64,000 bases of DNA from JBBQED01 sp038320345 (GCA_038320345.1 JBBQED010000008.1:62001-126000); one strand, 5' to 3'; counted from the first letter of the stretch, positions 44,309 to 54,067 are shown. Program-made: numbers and translations. Notes: generated from the sequence alone by a model not told the origin.

Positions 44309-46156
44309 ATGGATACAACGAACCAGGTTCTTGACCAGGTGATCATCAAATTTGCCGGAGATTCCGGGGATGGAATGCAACTTACCGGCACCCAATTTAC
44401 CAATACCGCAGCTTTATTTGGAAACGACTTAAGTACGTTTCCAGATTTCCCAGCTGAAATCCGCGCCCCTTTGGGAACGATTCCGGGAGTCTCTGGTTAT
44501 CAGCTTCACTTTGGAAGTGTTAATATTTTTTCACCGGGTGATGCCTGTGACGTGTTGGTAGCGATGAACGCGGCTGCACTTAAAGCCAATTTGAGGCATG
44601 TTCGTAAAGGCGGTACCGTTATCGCTAATTCTGATGGCTTCGATCCTAAAAATTTACGACTTGCCAATTATCCAGATGGTGCAAATCCATTGCATGACGG
44701 AACACTTGATTCCTTTACGGTGATCACTTTGGATGTCACTAAAATGACTCGTGCTGCATTGACCGAATCAGGATTAGGGATTAAGGAAATCGATCGTGCA
44801 AAAAATATGTTTGTGCTCGGGTTCCTCTATTGGATGTATAATCGTGAAATGGAATTCACATTAAAATTCTTGCAAGAAAAGTTCAGCAAGAAGCCGGATA
44901 TATTGGATGCGAACTTAAAAGTTTTGCGTGCTGGATATAATTTTGGTGATACCAGTGAAACTTTCACCACTCGTTATACTGTAAATCCTGCTCCAATGCC
45001 TCCGGGAATTTACCGGAACATCATGGGAAATCAAGCTACTGCATTAGGACTGATAGCCGCTTCACAAAAATGCGGACTCGACATGTTTTTCGGAACATAC
45101 CCCATCACACCTGCGTCTGACATTTTACATGAATTAGCGAAGTACAAAAACTTTGGCATTAGAACTTATCAAGCGGAGGATGAAATTGCAGCCATCTGTT
45201 CTGTAATCGGAGCCTCTTTCGGTGGTAAGCTTGCAGTTACTGCTTCCTCTGGACCTGGTATTGCACTTAAAGCTGAAGCGATGGGACTTGCATTGATGCT
45301 GGAACTTCCACTCGTAATTATCAATGTACAACGTGGTGGTCCATCTACTGGTTTGCCAACGAAGACAGAGCAAAGCGATTTATTTCAGGCCCTATATGGT
45401 AGAAATGGAGAAGCACCAATTCCTGTAATCGCTTCTAAGTCACCGGCAGATTGTTTTGAAACAGTTTATGAAGCTTGTAGAATTGCTTTAGAATTTATGA
45501 CTCCAGTAATTTTTCTGAGTGATGGATTCTTAGCAAATGGCTCTGAGCCATGGAGATTTCCTAAAGCAGATCAGTTAAAGCCAATCGTTACTGAATTCAC
45601 CAAAGAAAAGAACGATGGAGATAAATTCCTTCCGTATAAGAGAGATGCTAAACTTTCACGACCATGGGCAATTCCAGGAACGAAAGGTTTAGAACATCGT
45701 ATTGGAGGATTAGAAAAGCAACATGAAACCGGTAATATTAGTTATGATCCGGAGAACCATGAATTTATGGTAAAAATGCGTGCTGCAAAAGTTCAGAAGA
45801 TTGCTGATCATATTCCATTGCAAGCATTCGATAGTGGAGCTGAAAAAGGAAAGTTACTCATCGTGGGTTGGGGATCAACTTATGGTGCTATCAAAGGTGC
45901 TGCAAACGATGCCCGAATTAAAGGCTATGAAGTAAGTCATATTCAGATTCGTCATTTATTGCCGTTCCCAAAAAATCTAGGTGAAATCTTGTACAACTTC
46001 GATCAGATATTAGTTCCTGAAATGAATACAGGACAGCTCGTGAGTTTACTCCGTGATCAGTTTATGGTTCCTGCGATTGGTTTAAACAAAATCAAAGGAA
46101 TGCCCTTCTCGACTTTCGAGATCCTCGATAAAATAGAAGAATTACTAAAAAAATAA
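44309..46156 (+). CDS. korA: 2-oxoglutarate:ferredoxin oxidoreductase, alpha (gamma-alpha fusion)
   Basis: 615 residues. The N-terminal gamma domain (about 1-190; IKFAGDSGDGMQLTGTQF, FPAEIRAPLGTIPGV) is fused to the alpha domain (GTYPITPASDILHELAKYKNFG, EDEIAAICSVIGASFGGK, TASSGPGIALKAEA), as in KorA-type enzymes. With KorB it converts 2-oxoglutarate to succinyl-CoA, reducing ferredoxin. A related 2-oxoacid (pyruvate or isovalerate) cannot be excluded by sequence reading alone. It lies 45 bp upstream of korB in one operon closed by a terminator. No ferredoxin gene is adjacent. Confidence 0.92.
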   Translation: MDTTNQVLDQVIIKFAGDSGDGMQLTGTQFTNTAALFGNDLSTFPDFPAEIRAPLGTIPGVSGYQLHFGSVNIFSPGDACDVLVAMNAAALKANLRHVRKGGTVIANSDGFDPKNLRLANYPDGANPLHDGTLDSFTVITLDVTKMTRAALTESGLGIKEIDRAKNMFVLGFLYWMYNREMEFTLKFLQEKFSKKPDILDANLKVLRAGYNFGDTSETFTTRYTVNPAPMPPGIYRNIMGNQATALGLIAASQKCGLDMFFGTYPITPASDILHELAKYKNFGIRTYQAEDEIAAICSVIGASFGGKLAVTASSGPGIALKAEAMGLALMLELPLVIINVQRGGPSTGLPTKTEQSDLFQALYGRNGEAPIPVIASKSPADCFETVYEACRIALEFMTPVIFLSDGFLANGSEPWRFPKADQLKPIVTEFTKEKNDGDKFLPYKRDAKLSRPWAIPGTKGLEHRIGGLEKQHETGNISYDPENHEFMVKMRAAKVQKIADHIPLQAFDSGAEKGKLLIVGWGSTYGAIKGAANDARIKGYEVSHIQIRHLLPFPKNLGEILYNFDQILVPEMNTGQLVSLLRDQFMVPAIGLNKIKGMPFSTFEILDKIEELLKK

Positions 46157-46201
46157 CCCGGCTGCTTAATTGCATCCCCTAAACCATCATCATCGCATAA
46201 G

Positions 46202-47248
46202 ATGGAACTAAATACACAAAGCCCTGAAGCTCCAAAAATGTTGAGCAAAGATCTTGTTACTGATCAGGAAGTACGTTGGTGTCCGGGTTGCGGAGACTAT
46301 TCTATTCTGAAGCAGGTACAAACAGTAATTCCTGAGTTAGGAATTGCAAGAGAAAATATCGTCTTCATCTCCGGGATCGGTTGTTCTTCTCGTTTCCCGT
46401 ATTATATGGAGACTTATGGAATGCACTCGATTCATGGAAGAGCTACTGCTGTAGCAAGCGGATTAAAAGCTATTCGCCCTGAACTCAGTGTATGGATTGT
46501 TACCGGCGACGGAGATGCTATGTCGATCGGTGGAAATCACTTTATACATCTGCTTCGTAGAAATTTCAACGTAAATATTTTGTTGTTCAACAATGAAATC
46601 TACGGGCTCACTAAAGGTCAGTACTCTCCTACTTCCGAAGAAGGAAAAGTAACGAAATCTACTCCGATGGGATCGATCGATCATCCTTTCAATCCATTTG
46701 CATTAGCAATGGGAGCTGAAGGTACATTCATAGCGCGTTCTATGGACCGTGATCCTGTTCATCTCAAAGAAATGTTACGCAGATCAAATGCACATAACGG
46801 AACTTCTTTCCTTGAGATTTATCAAAACTGCAATGTATTCAACGATGGAGCTTTTGAAATCTTTACGGAGAAATCTTCCAAGAAAGAAGAAGCTATGTTT
46901 GTTGAACATGGCAAACCTTTAATCTACGGACAAAATCAAGATAAAGGAATTAAACTAGAAGGATTCAAGCCAGTCATAGTTGACCTTACTGCCAATGGAA
47001 ATTCTGCCAACGACTTGTGGATTCATGATGAAACTGATCGTGCGAAGGCAGGCATTTTATCTAGATTCTTCGATCGTCACGAAGCTGGCATAGAACATTT
47101 CCCACGCCCATTTGGAGCATTTTATGTTGAACAGCGTCCTTGTTACGAAGAGATGTTGAATGCACAAGTAGAAGAAGCCATTAGCAAGAAAGGTGCAGGT
47201 GATCTCGACAAATTATTACAAGGCAGAGAGATCTGGGAAATACACTGA
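46202..47248 (+). CDS. korB: 2-oxoglutarate:ferredoxin oxidoreductase, beta subunit
   Basis: 348 residues, the thiamine-diphosphate-binding subunit. The N-terminal CPGCGDY carries the conserved cysteine pair and GIGCSSRFP a third. The TPP motif begins GDGDAMSIGGNH and ends NNEIYGLTKGQYSPTS, matching the GDG...NN pattern. EQRPCYEEML lies near the C-terminus. It partners KorA to cleave 2-oxoglutarate. Length and layout match the KorB family of aerobic Bacteroidota. Confidence 0.94.
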   Translation: MELNTQSPEAPKMLSKDLVTDQEVRWCPGCGDYSILKQVQTVIPELGIARENIVFISGIGCSSRFPYYMETYGMHSIHGRATAVASGLKAIRPELSVWIVTGDGDAMSIGGNHFIHLLRRNFNVNILLFNNEIYGLTKGQYSPTSEEGKVTKSTPMGSIDHPFNPFALAMGAEGTFIARSMDRDPVHLKEMLRRSNAHNGTSFLEIYQNCNVFNDGAFEIFTEKSSKKEEAMFVEHGKPLIYGQNQDKGIKLEGFKPVIVDLTANGNSANDLWIHDETDRAKAGILSRFFDRHEAGIEHFPRPFGAFYVEQRPCYEEMLNAQVEEAISKKGAGDLDKLLQGREIWEIH

Positions 47249-47273
47249 TCAGATACTTATCTATTAACAATAC

Positions 47274-47306
47274 AAAACCGGAAATCAAACTCCGGTTTTT
47301 TTATTT
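47274..47306 (+). terminator. Terminator of korAB
   Basis: AAAACCGGA and TCCGGTTTT pair around an 8-nt loop, followed by a T-rich run. Confidence 0.85.
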
Positions 47307-47397
47307 TAAGACAAGTTGAGGAAGATAAAAAAATTGGCTCTATCGTTATTTTTGGGGAATAAATAAATTGGAAAAATTTACTGCCTCGTTCTGCACC

Positions 47398-48387
47398 TTA
47401 AAGATGTTTTAACAAACGACGTGATCTTGGTCCGGGCTTAAAACGTTTCACATAATTCATACGAAAATTCCCAGTGCTGATTCCAACAGAGGTAGCTGCT
47501 GATGAAGTTGAAAGTGAAACATCAGAGTTCACAAAACTTAGACTAAATGCGTAGAGCGAAGAATTGTAGCCCGCAAAAAATCTCACAAAAGTATTTGGGC
47601 TGAATCCATTAGTTTTTACTGGGACATCATCACCCAGAGCTGTATTGGTTACGTAATCAAAACTTAAGGCGAGAGATCCAGTGAGAAAGAAATTTTTATG
47701 GATAACTAACGTATAGGCATATCCGATGTTTGGGCCGATCTCAAAATAATTAAAACGTGTCATTCGTTTAATCGTTCCGGTAGGATTTGCTTGAGCAGGG
47801 ACAATGGAGCTATCAGCTTGGATACTTCCAAAATGAATTTCTCCACCAGCAATCACACTACCACACGATTTACGTTGCCATTCATTTTGAAGAAAAGCCG
47901 CACGGTAAGAGAATCGTTTATTGTTGAACACATATTGCACTGATGTTCCAATGGTATTAATTTTAATATCGGGACGTATGTAATAAAGATCTTTATCTGC
48001 AAAAGTACCCTTTGGGTTAAGATAATAACCGCGGTAAAATTGTCCGAAAAAATCAACAGTTACTTTTGAACCATAAAAATGCGCTTGCAAATCCAGATAA
48101 TTGGTTTTCCCTTTTTCTCTGTCAGGATTAATAAATGGAAAACCGTAAGCCAGATTTAATGTTGCCCATTTATAAGTTGCGCCAATTCCAAAATTTAAAT
48201 TAGTATTGGGCAAGTATGCCAAATTGTAATTCTCCTTACTATTCCTAATATTCAACCGTGAATATTTTTGCGATAAATACAAACGACCAGTAACTAATTT
48301 TGCATAAGATGTACAATACAAAGTATCGATCTGTGCCTGCACATTTTGTGCAAAGATTAAGAGAAAGAATAAAATGTATTTTTTCAT
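47398..48387 (-). CDS. DUF4421 outer-membrane barrel protein
   Basis: 329 residues with a signal peptide (KKYILFFLLIFAQNVQAQ). The pattern YNLAYLPNTNLNFGIGATYKWATLNLAYGF followed by YLDLQAHFYGSKVTVDFFGQFYRGYYL is characteristic of DUF4421, predicted barrels of Bacteroidota with unknown role. The C-terminus is basic (KRFKPGPRSRRLLKHL), not the usual Phe. It lies 34 bp downstream of nadE on the same strand. Whether it is cotranscribed is unclear. Confidence 0.78.
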   Translation of the reverse strand: MKKYILFFLLIFAQNVQAQIDTLYCTSYAKLVTGRLYLSQKYSRLNIRNSKENYNLAYLPNTNLNFGIGATYKWATLNLAYGFPFINPDREKGKTNYLDLQAHFYGSKVTVDFFGQFYRGYYLNPKGTFADKDLYYIRPDIKINTIGTSVQYVFNNKRFSYRAAFLQNEWQRKSCGSVIAGGEIHFGSIQADSSIVPAQANPTGTIKRMTRFNYFEIGPNIGYAYTLVIHKNFFLTGSLALSFDYVTNTALGDDVPVKTNGFSPNTFVRFFAGYNSSLYAFSLSFVNSDVSLSTSSAATSVGISTGNFRMNYVKRFKPGPRSRRLLKHL

Positions 48388-48421
48388 GACCAGTTTAAGC
48401 GATTCGAAAATCTAAGATAAA

Positions 48422-50071
48422 TCAACCAAGATATTTTGCAACTAGCGGCATCCGTCGTCCTCTGCCAAATGCCTTTCCTGACACTCTCAAAATGGGAGCA
48501 AACTGAAAACGTTTCCATTCATTATTATTCACCATTTTTAAAATACGCATGACTAAAGCTTCATCGAATCCTTCTTGAATGATCTGATCAGGGCCCTGTG
48601 TTTTTTCGATATAGTGATAGAGCACTGCATCTAGAACTTCATAGGGTGGTAATGAATCGGCATCTTTTTGACCGGGACGCAATTCAGCGGAAGGTGCTTT
48701 GGTGATGATATTCGAAGGTATAACTTCGACATCCCGATTAATATATTCAGCAAGCTCATAGACTTCGGTTTTATACAAATCACCAATGACAGATAATCCA
48801 CCACACATATCTCCGTACAAAGTACCGTAGCCTACAGCGAGTTCACTTTTATTACTTGTATTCAATAAAATATATCCGAACTTATTACTAATTGCCATTA
48901 GTGAAGTACCACGAATACGGGCTTGAATATTTTCTTCAGCCACGTTAAAAGGAGTCCCTTCAAAATCCTTTTTCAGTGCAGCAAGAAACGCATCATACAT
49001 CGGCTTTATTGGTAAAATCTCAGAGGTACACCCTAGATTTTTAACAAGGATTTCAGAATCGGTGATAGAATGCGCACTGGAAAATTCTGAGGGCATCATT
49101 ACGGCATGAACATTTTCAGCACCGAGCGCTTCCACCGCTAGTACATTTACTACAGCTGAATCAATTCCTCCTGACAAACCAAGGATCGCCTTTTTAAATC
49201 CCATCTTCCCGAAATAATCACGGATACCTAGCACTAATGCCTGATGAATCTGTGCCAACTTAGAAAGTGGTGCTGTTGATGAGGAAGAAGCAACAGTAAT
49301 TTTTTTTGACTCCGGATGAAACTCACACTCATAAATTTCTTCTTTGAAATACGCGGATTCCAGAACCAGATTAGCCTGTTCATCATAGATCAGTGAACCG
49401 CCATCAAAAACAATATCTGTATTTGCACCCACTTGATTTACGTAAATGAGTGGCAATTTATACTGCTTCACATTTTTCTGAAGAATAATTTTACGATCAT
49501 CAGCATGATGAAAATCAAAAGGAGAAGCTGCAATGTTAATCATCAGAGCAGGTTGTTGCCTACTCAATTCTTCCATGGGCCAAAAAGTATAGAGCGGATC
49601 ATCATCCATATTCCAGAGATCTTCACAAACGGTGAGGGCTATCCGAACTCCTTTGACGGTGATGCATTTGAACTCACGGTTGGATTCAAACCATCGGTAT
49701 TCATCAAATACATCGTAAGTAGGTAATAATGTTTTAGAAACGATCTGTTGTATTTTCCCTTCTGCCAGCACAAATGCAGCATTAAAAAGATTCTTCCCTT
49801 TTGGATCAGGATTGATAGCTGGTCCGCCCACGATAGCGACTGTGTTTTTGCAGTATGAAGCAATACGTTCCATCTGCTCTTGACAACGGGCAATAAAATG
49901 TTTGTAATCCAGAAAATCAAGAGGAGGATAACCACAAATTGCTAATTCAGCGAACACCACAAGATCTGTTTGATCTTGCTCTGCTTTTTGAATAACCGAG
50001 ATGATTTTTTCCGCGTTCGCATCAAAATTGCCAATATGGTAATTCAGCTGAGCAAGGCCTATTTTTATCAT
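48422..50071 (-). CDS. nadE: NAD+ synthase, glutamine-hydrolysing
   Basis: 549 residues in two domains. An N-terminal nitrilase-type glutaminase has catalytic Glu42 (FAELAICGYPP), Lys113 (SKTLLPTYD) and Cys149 (TVCEDLW). A C-terminal ATP-pyrophosphatase synthase carries the P-loop LGLSGGIDSAV (about 294-304) and later YGDMCGGLSVIGDLYKTEVY and KAPSAELRPGQKD. It makes NAD+ from deamido-NAD, glutamine and ATP. In Bacteroidota nadE often neighbours gldB, as here. Confidence 0.96.
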   Translation of the reverse strand: MIKIGLAQLNYHIGNFDANAEKIISVIQKAEQDQTDLVVFAELAICGYPPLDFLDYKHFIARCQEQMERIASYCKNTVAIVGGPAINPDPKGKNLFNAAFVLAEGKIQQIVSKTLLPTYDVFDEYRWFESNREFKCITVKGVRIALTVCEDLWNMDDDPLYTFWPMEELSRQQPALMINIAASPFDFHHADDRKIILQKNVKQYKLPLIYVNQVGANTDIVFDGGSLIYDEQANLVLESAYFKEEIYECEFHPESKKITVASSSSTAPLSKLAQIHQALVLGIRDYFGKMGFKKAILGLSGGIDSAVVNVLAVEALGAENVHAVMMPSEFSSAHSITDSEILVKNLGCTSEILPIKPMYDAFLAALKKDFEGTPFNVAEENIQARIRGTSLMAISNKFGYILLNTSNKSELAVGYGTLYGDMCGGLSVIGDLYKTEVYELAEYINRDVEVIPSNIITKAPSAELRPGQKDADSLPPYEVLDAVLYHYIEKTQGPDQIIQEGFDEALVMRILKMVNNNEWKRFQFAPILRVSGKAFGRGRRMPLVAKYLG

Positions 50072-50104
50072 GGTACAAAGTTAGGGATTTTAATACCGGT
50101 CATA

Positions 50105-50134
50105 AAAAAACCCCTGAGGGAATCAGGGGTTTTA
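50105..50134 (-). terminator. Terminator of the PorT-like gene
   Basis: On the minus strand AAAACCCCTGA and TCAGGGGTTTT pair around a 5-nt loop and run into seven T, just 19 bp after that gene's stop. Confidence 0.88.
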
Positions 50135-50152
50135 AAATCTTTAAACAACAGT

Positions 50153-50794
50153 TTAGAACAGAATCCCAATGTTTAACGCAAGGAAGTTAGATCCTGCTTT
50201 GTAATCTTTGCTTTGAAAAGTATCTAGAAACCCATTGTTGAATTCAATGGATGCTACTGCAACAGTGGAACCGGAAATAGTATACTCCACTCCCGCTGCA
50301 ATCAATAATGAAAGCATAAATGCATTGATATCATCTTTCACATCTACATCATCCTCTGCATCTGTATCTGCTTTTGCCCGGATATTGACTCCAGGAATAA
50401 AGCCAAACTGACCAAAATATTTAATCTTATCGAACGAATTAGTTTTCATTTTTAAGGTAATGGGTACTTCTACATATTGCAAACGAAACGTTGCTTTTTC
50501 GGAGAAACCATCTTTCTTTAATATCACTGCTCCACCTCTGTAACTAGACTGTAATCCAGTACAAAAGGCGTAGTTTTCTTGAATTTTAAACTCCAATACG
50601 GCACCATAGGAAAAGCCAAGTTTTGCCCCATCTTTCTCTACGCTTTTGGATAATGGATGCATCCAAGCTAAAGTCGGCGCTATCTTAAATCCGAAGTGAA
50701 ATTTTTGATCTGAACTAGGTTCAGAAGTTTGTGCTTGCAGAGATTTTCCGAAAATCAGGAAGATCGTTAATAAAAATAGTAAGCGATTATTCAT
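50153..50794 (-). CDS. PorT-like outer-membrane beta-barrel protein
   Basis: 213 residues, signal peptide ending LQAQ, and an eight-strand barrel: FGFKIAPTLAWMHP at the first strand, YVEVPITLKMK (the PxxLK signature of the PorT/OMP_b-brl_2 family), FGQFGFIPGVNIRAK and LNIGILF at the end. A short acidic loop (DTDAEDDVDVKDD) is notable. PorT itself is needed for type IX secretion in Porphyromonas; this paralogue's role is inferred from family only. It is divergent from gldB with starts 24 bp apart, suggesting shared control. Confidence 0.72.
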   Translation of the reverse strand: MNNRLLFLLTIFLIFGKSLQAQTSEPSSDQKFHFGFKIAPTLAWMHPLSKSVEKDGAKLGFSYGAVLEFKIQENYAFCTGLQSSYRGGAVILKKDGFSEKATFRLQYVEVPITLKMKTNSFDKIKYFGQFGFIPGVNIRAKADTDAEDDVDVKDDINAFMLSLLIAAGVEYTISGSTVAVASIEFNNGFLDTFQSKDYKAGSNFLALNIGILF

Positions 50795-50802
50795 GGTTAT
50801 TG

Positions 50803-50810
50803 TAGTTTTG
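50803..50810 (+). promoter_or_regulatory. Bacteroidota -7 box of gldB
   Basis: TAGTTTTG matches TAnnTTTG and ends 8 bp before the gldB ATG, implying a very short leader. It lies in the 24-bp gap between two divergent starts. Confidence 0.5.
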
Positions 50811-50818
50811 ACCCTGCA

Positions 50819-51880
50819 ATGATAGACAAAAAACTGTTTTGGATAATTATTTCTGTTGGGTTACTCACATTTGTTTCCTGTGGAAATGATAAAAAAAGGC
50901 CTAACCAACCTGATAAAATTGAAGTCAAGGAAACTCCATTAAAATTGACCTTTTTAAGGTTCGAGAAGGATGTTTTTGAACCCAAAGCCGATATTGACAG
51001 CTTAACAATCAAGCAATTAAAAGAGAAGTACGGTAAATTTTTCGATTTATGGTGTTTCCGATTGTCAGGGATTCTACCGCCCACGATTTCGAACCCTAGT
51101 GATGCTTATATCGCATTCAATCTCAATCAATACCGCAATGATAAATACATTAATGAAGTGTATGGAACCTGTCAGGCAAAGTTTGATAAGGATGACTGGA
51201 TGCGAGAAGAATTAACACCTGCCTTCAAAATTTATGCTACTATTTTTCCAGGAAAAATTATTCCTGAAATTATTACCTACGTTTCTCCGTTTACAAGTAA
51301 TATCATGGCGATGGATAGTGCTGTTGGAATTGGACTTCATTTCTATTTAGGAAACGATTACAAGTATTATCCTAGTCTTCAGATGCCGAGGTATATGACC
51401 CGTAAATTCTCCAAAGAATATATGGCTAGTGATTTATTAAGAGGATGGCTGGATAGTGAATACAACAATGATAGCGTACAGAAGAATTGCTTATCTCAAA
51501 TAATTTACGCTGGAAAAAATCTCTATGCATTGGATCTCTTGCTTCCTGATACAGATGACAGCATAAAGATTGGTTATACTTCTTCACAAATCGAATGGGC
51601 GTATGCTAATGAACAAAAGATCTGGGCATTTCTTATCGATCAAAAATTATTATACAGCATGAATGCTAAATTATATATGAAGTATATTAATGATGGAATG
51701 ACCACTAGCGGATTCCCTACAGAAGCTCCGGCAAAACTTGGAGCATTCATAGGCTGGCAGATCATCCGTTCTTATATGATGAATAATAAAAATGTAAGTC
51801 TTCAGGATCTATACAAAATTCAGGATGCTCAGATTATTCTGGCCTCTTCTGCTTATAAACCTACAAAACCAAAATCCTGA
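50819..51880 (+). CDS. gldB: Gliding motility lipoprotein GldB
   Basis: 353 residues. The lipobox LLTFVSC (Cys21) marks a lipoprotein. The body shows the GldB pattern: FLRFEKDVFE, LKEKYGKFFDLW, FPGKIIPEIITYVSPFTSNI, GIGLHFYLGNDYKYYPSL, YMASDLLRGWLDSEY. GldB is required for gliding in Flavobacterium and is widespread in T9SS-bearing Bacteroidota. The partner gldC, usually next to it, is not adjacent here; the next gene is an MBL hydrolase. The divergent PorT-like barrel adds to the secretion/motility context. Confidence 0.87.
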   Translation: MIDKKLFWIIISVGLLTFVSCGNDKKRPNQPDKIEVKETPLKLTFLRFEKDVFEPKADIDSLTIKQLKEKYGKFFDLWCFRLSGILPPTISNPSDAYIAFNLNQYRNDKYINEVYGTCQAKFDKDDWMREELTPAFKIYATIFPGKIIPEIITYVSPFTSNIMAMDSAVGIGLHFYLGNDYKYYPSLQMPRYMTRKFSKEYMASDLLRGWLDSEYNNDSVQKNCLSQIIYAGKNLYALDLLLPDTDDSIKIGYTSSQIEWAYANEQKIWAFLIDQKLLYSMNAKLYMKYINDGMTTSGFPTEAPAKLGAFIGWQIIRSYMMNNKNVSLQDLYKIQDAQIILASSAYKPTKPKS

Positions 51881-51881
51881 G

Positions 51882-52520
51882 ATGATGCAGCTTGAACAAT
51901 TTACTTTTAATCCATTTCAAGAAAATACTTATGTTCTTTATGACGAAACTGGAGAATGTGTAATTATTGATCCGGGATGTTATGATCCGGCCGAGAAAAG
52001 TGAACTCTACAATTTCATTGTAGAAAAAGAATTGAAACCCGTTCATTTACTCAATACGCATTGTCATATTGATCATGTATTAGGAAATAAATTTATCGGC
52101 GAAAGTTTTAAGTTGACACCTGAAATACATCCCTTAGAAGTGGAGGTATTGAATGCGACTTCACAATATGGACCCTTGTATGGAATTTATATGGAACCTT
52201 CACCGGAACCCTCGATCAATCTGGAAGAAGGTGGTGCAATTAATTTCGGAAACCAATCTTTAAAAATGATCTTTGCTCCTGGACATAGCCCAGGGAGTAT
52301 TTGTTTTTACAATGAACAACAATTAATTTTGATTGGGGGTGATGTTTTATTCAGAGAAAGTATTGGAAGAGCGGATTTACCGGGAGGCGATATGAGAGTA
52401 CTTTTGAAGAGCATCCGGGAAAAGTTATTTATTCTTCCTGATGCAGTTACCGTATATCCTGGACATGGGCCTTCAACAACTATCGCACACGAAAAGATCA
52501 ATAATCCTTTTCTTCAATAA
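51882..52520 (+). CDS. MBL-fold metallohydrolase (glyoxalase II-like)
   Basis: 212 residues. Zinc motif THCHIDH (His60, His62, Asp64, His65), a further metal histidine in APGHSPGS, Asp in GGDVLFRESIGR, and a late histidine in VYPGHGPST. The GRADLPGGD loop is typical of the YcbL/glyoxalase-II-like group. Substrate unknown, probably a thioester or similar hydrolase. The start follows the gldB stop by 1 bp, so it is cotranscribed. A longer frame starting inside gldB is rejected. Met2 is equally possible. Confidence 0.88.
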   Translation: MMQLEQFTFNPFQENTYVLYDETGECVIIDPGCYDPAEKSELYNFIVEKELKPVHLLNTHCHIDHVLGNKFIGESFKLTPEIHPLEVEVLNATSQYGPLYGIYMEPSPEPSINLEEGGAINFGNQSLKMIFAPGHSPGSICFYNEQQLILIGGDVLFRESIGRADLPGGDMRVLLKSIREKLFILPDAVTVYPGHGPSTTIAHEKINNPFLQ

Positions 52521-52524
52521 CTTT

Positions 52525-54030
52525 ATGTTTACTATGTATACATTCAGAATTTATATAACACTTTTTTTTATCCTCCTCGGCAGCATTACACTTGCGCAGA
52601 AAGTGACGATGAGTCCGGAAGATATTGAAGCCAGTGGATTAAATTACGTCAAGGTAATCGGTCAGGATGAAGATGGATTTTATTTGCTTCATAGTAACCT
52701 TTCATTTTTCTTACAGAAAGATAGAATTGGATTGAAGTCGAGGAAATATCAACTCAGTTATTTCGGTTTTGATATGAAACCCCGATGGTCGAAATTACTG
52801 ACCCCTCATCCTGAAGAGGCTACTATTGAAAGTGTAGGATTTTTTAATGATCGACCATTTGTGATGGAAAGTAATTGGTCGAAGTCGGATAATTCCTTGC
52901 AATTATTTCTAGATGTTTATGATGCCAAAGGAAATCTTTTTGTACAAGGAAAAAAAATTGCAGCATTTACAACGAGTCATCCTGGAGATTTTGAAAAGCC
53001 ACGTTCTATTCTTTCCACGAGTAAAAATTTGTTGGGGATTTATCTTCGAGAAGACCTAGATGCCGTTCAAAATATTCATTGCGTAAGTATCGATACCACT
53101 TACACACCATTAAAAATTAATGCGGCAGGGCTTCCCTATGCAGATAAAGATTTAGATATTACCGATCTTGCATTGAGTGATCAAAATGAATTTTTATTGC
53201 TTGCGAAATTGCTCACCAAAGATCCTGTTTCAGAAAAAAAGAAACTCCGTTTATTTCAATTGTTCCTCTTGCAACCCGGATCTAATAAATTCAAAGACTA
53301 CAAAGTGAATGATGTCGGTAAGAATATGAGTGAAGCGGTGCTCGCGATCGACAAAGTAAATCACAGAGTTGCCGTAACAGGATTTTATTCTGAAAAAGAA
53401 TCCTTTGCCGGAGCAGGAATACTGTTTGCCATTTTAAATTTAGACAATCCTGATGAGCTAAAATTAAGTTTGAATCCCATCACTGGTGATAATCAAATTA
53501 AATTAGTTGGTGAACGAAATAATGGAAACGGAATTAGCTTGTTTAATTATCCCGTACAAAAAGTAATCCTCAGAAATAATGGAGGCGCAGTAATTATTGC
53601 TGAAGCTGCATATTTGAGTGAGTATTCTTATTATGATTATTTCACGCAGAGTTTTAATAGAAGAGTAGAATATCACTTCGATAATATTGTGGTGTTTTCT
53701 GTTCGTGCGGATGGGAGTATTGAATGGACTCAAGTTATTAGAAAAGATCAGGCCTCTATGGACGATGAAGGATTGTATTCATCATTTACCTATGCCCTAA
53801 ATGCAGATGAGATGATAGTAGTTTACAACAATGACATCGGCAGAAATAATGAAATTGTCAGTTACCGCATAAATAGTGTCGGACAGATGACCAATAAAAA
53901 ACTCACGAAAATCGGAGATAATATTTCTTTACTTCCAAGATTCGGGCGTCAAGTGGATGCAGGTAGGATAGTAGTTCCGGCTATAAATAAAAAGAAACTT
54001 TACCTGTTAAAACTGGATTTCGAGAATTAA
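52525..54030 (+). CDS. Secreted protein of unknown function
   Basis: 501 residues. A signal peptide (YTFRIYITLFFILLGSITLAQ) is followed by a long all-beta body with repeated short strands: FYLLHSNLSFFLQKD, LQLFLDVYDAKGNLF, HCVSIDTTY, NEFLLLAKLLT, RVAVTGFYSEKES, GGAVIIAEAAYL, NIVVFSVRADGSIEW. The period and the closing KKLYLLKLDF suggest a propeller-like fold. No family recognised. A longer frame would overlap the MBL gene by 80 bp; the ATG 4 bp after the MBL stop is preferred (52534 also possible). It is third in the gldB transcript. Confidence 0.7.
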   Translation: MFTMYTFRIYITLFFILLGSITLAQKVTMSPEDIEASGLNYVKVIGQDEDGFYLLHSNLSFFLQKDRIGLKSRKYQLSYFGFDMKPRWSKLLTPHPEEATIESVGFFNDRPFVMESNWSKSDNSLQLFLDVYDAKGNLFVQGKKIAAFTTSHPGDFEKPRSILSTSKNLLGIYLREDLDAVQNIHCVSIDTTYTPLKINAAGLPYADKDLDITDLALSDQNEFLLLAKLLTKDPVSEKKKLRLFQLFLLQPGSNKFKDYKVNDVGKNMSEAVLAIDKVNHRVAVTGFYSEKESFAGAGILFAILNLDNPDELKLSLNPITGDNQIKLVGERNNGNGISLFNYPVQKVILRNNGGAVIIAEAAYLSEYSYYDYFTQSFNRRVEYHFDNIVVFSVRADGSIEWTQVIRKDQASMDDEGLYSSFTYALNADEMIVVYNNDIGRNNEIVSYRINSVGQMTNKKLTKIGDNISLLPRFGRQVDAGRIVVPAINKKKLYLLKLDFEN

Positions 54031-54067
54031 AGAATGGGTAAAATCAGGCTTAACAAGTTAGAAATAC

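Noticed and set aside
46463..46684. Antisense frame in korB and similar frames in mfd, nadE, MMPL and the radical SAM gene
   Set aside because: Fully contained in strongly identified genes on the other strand or in another frame.
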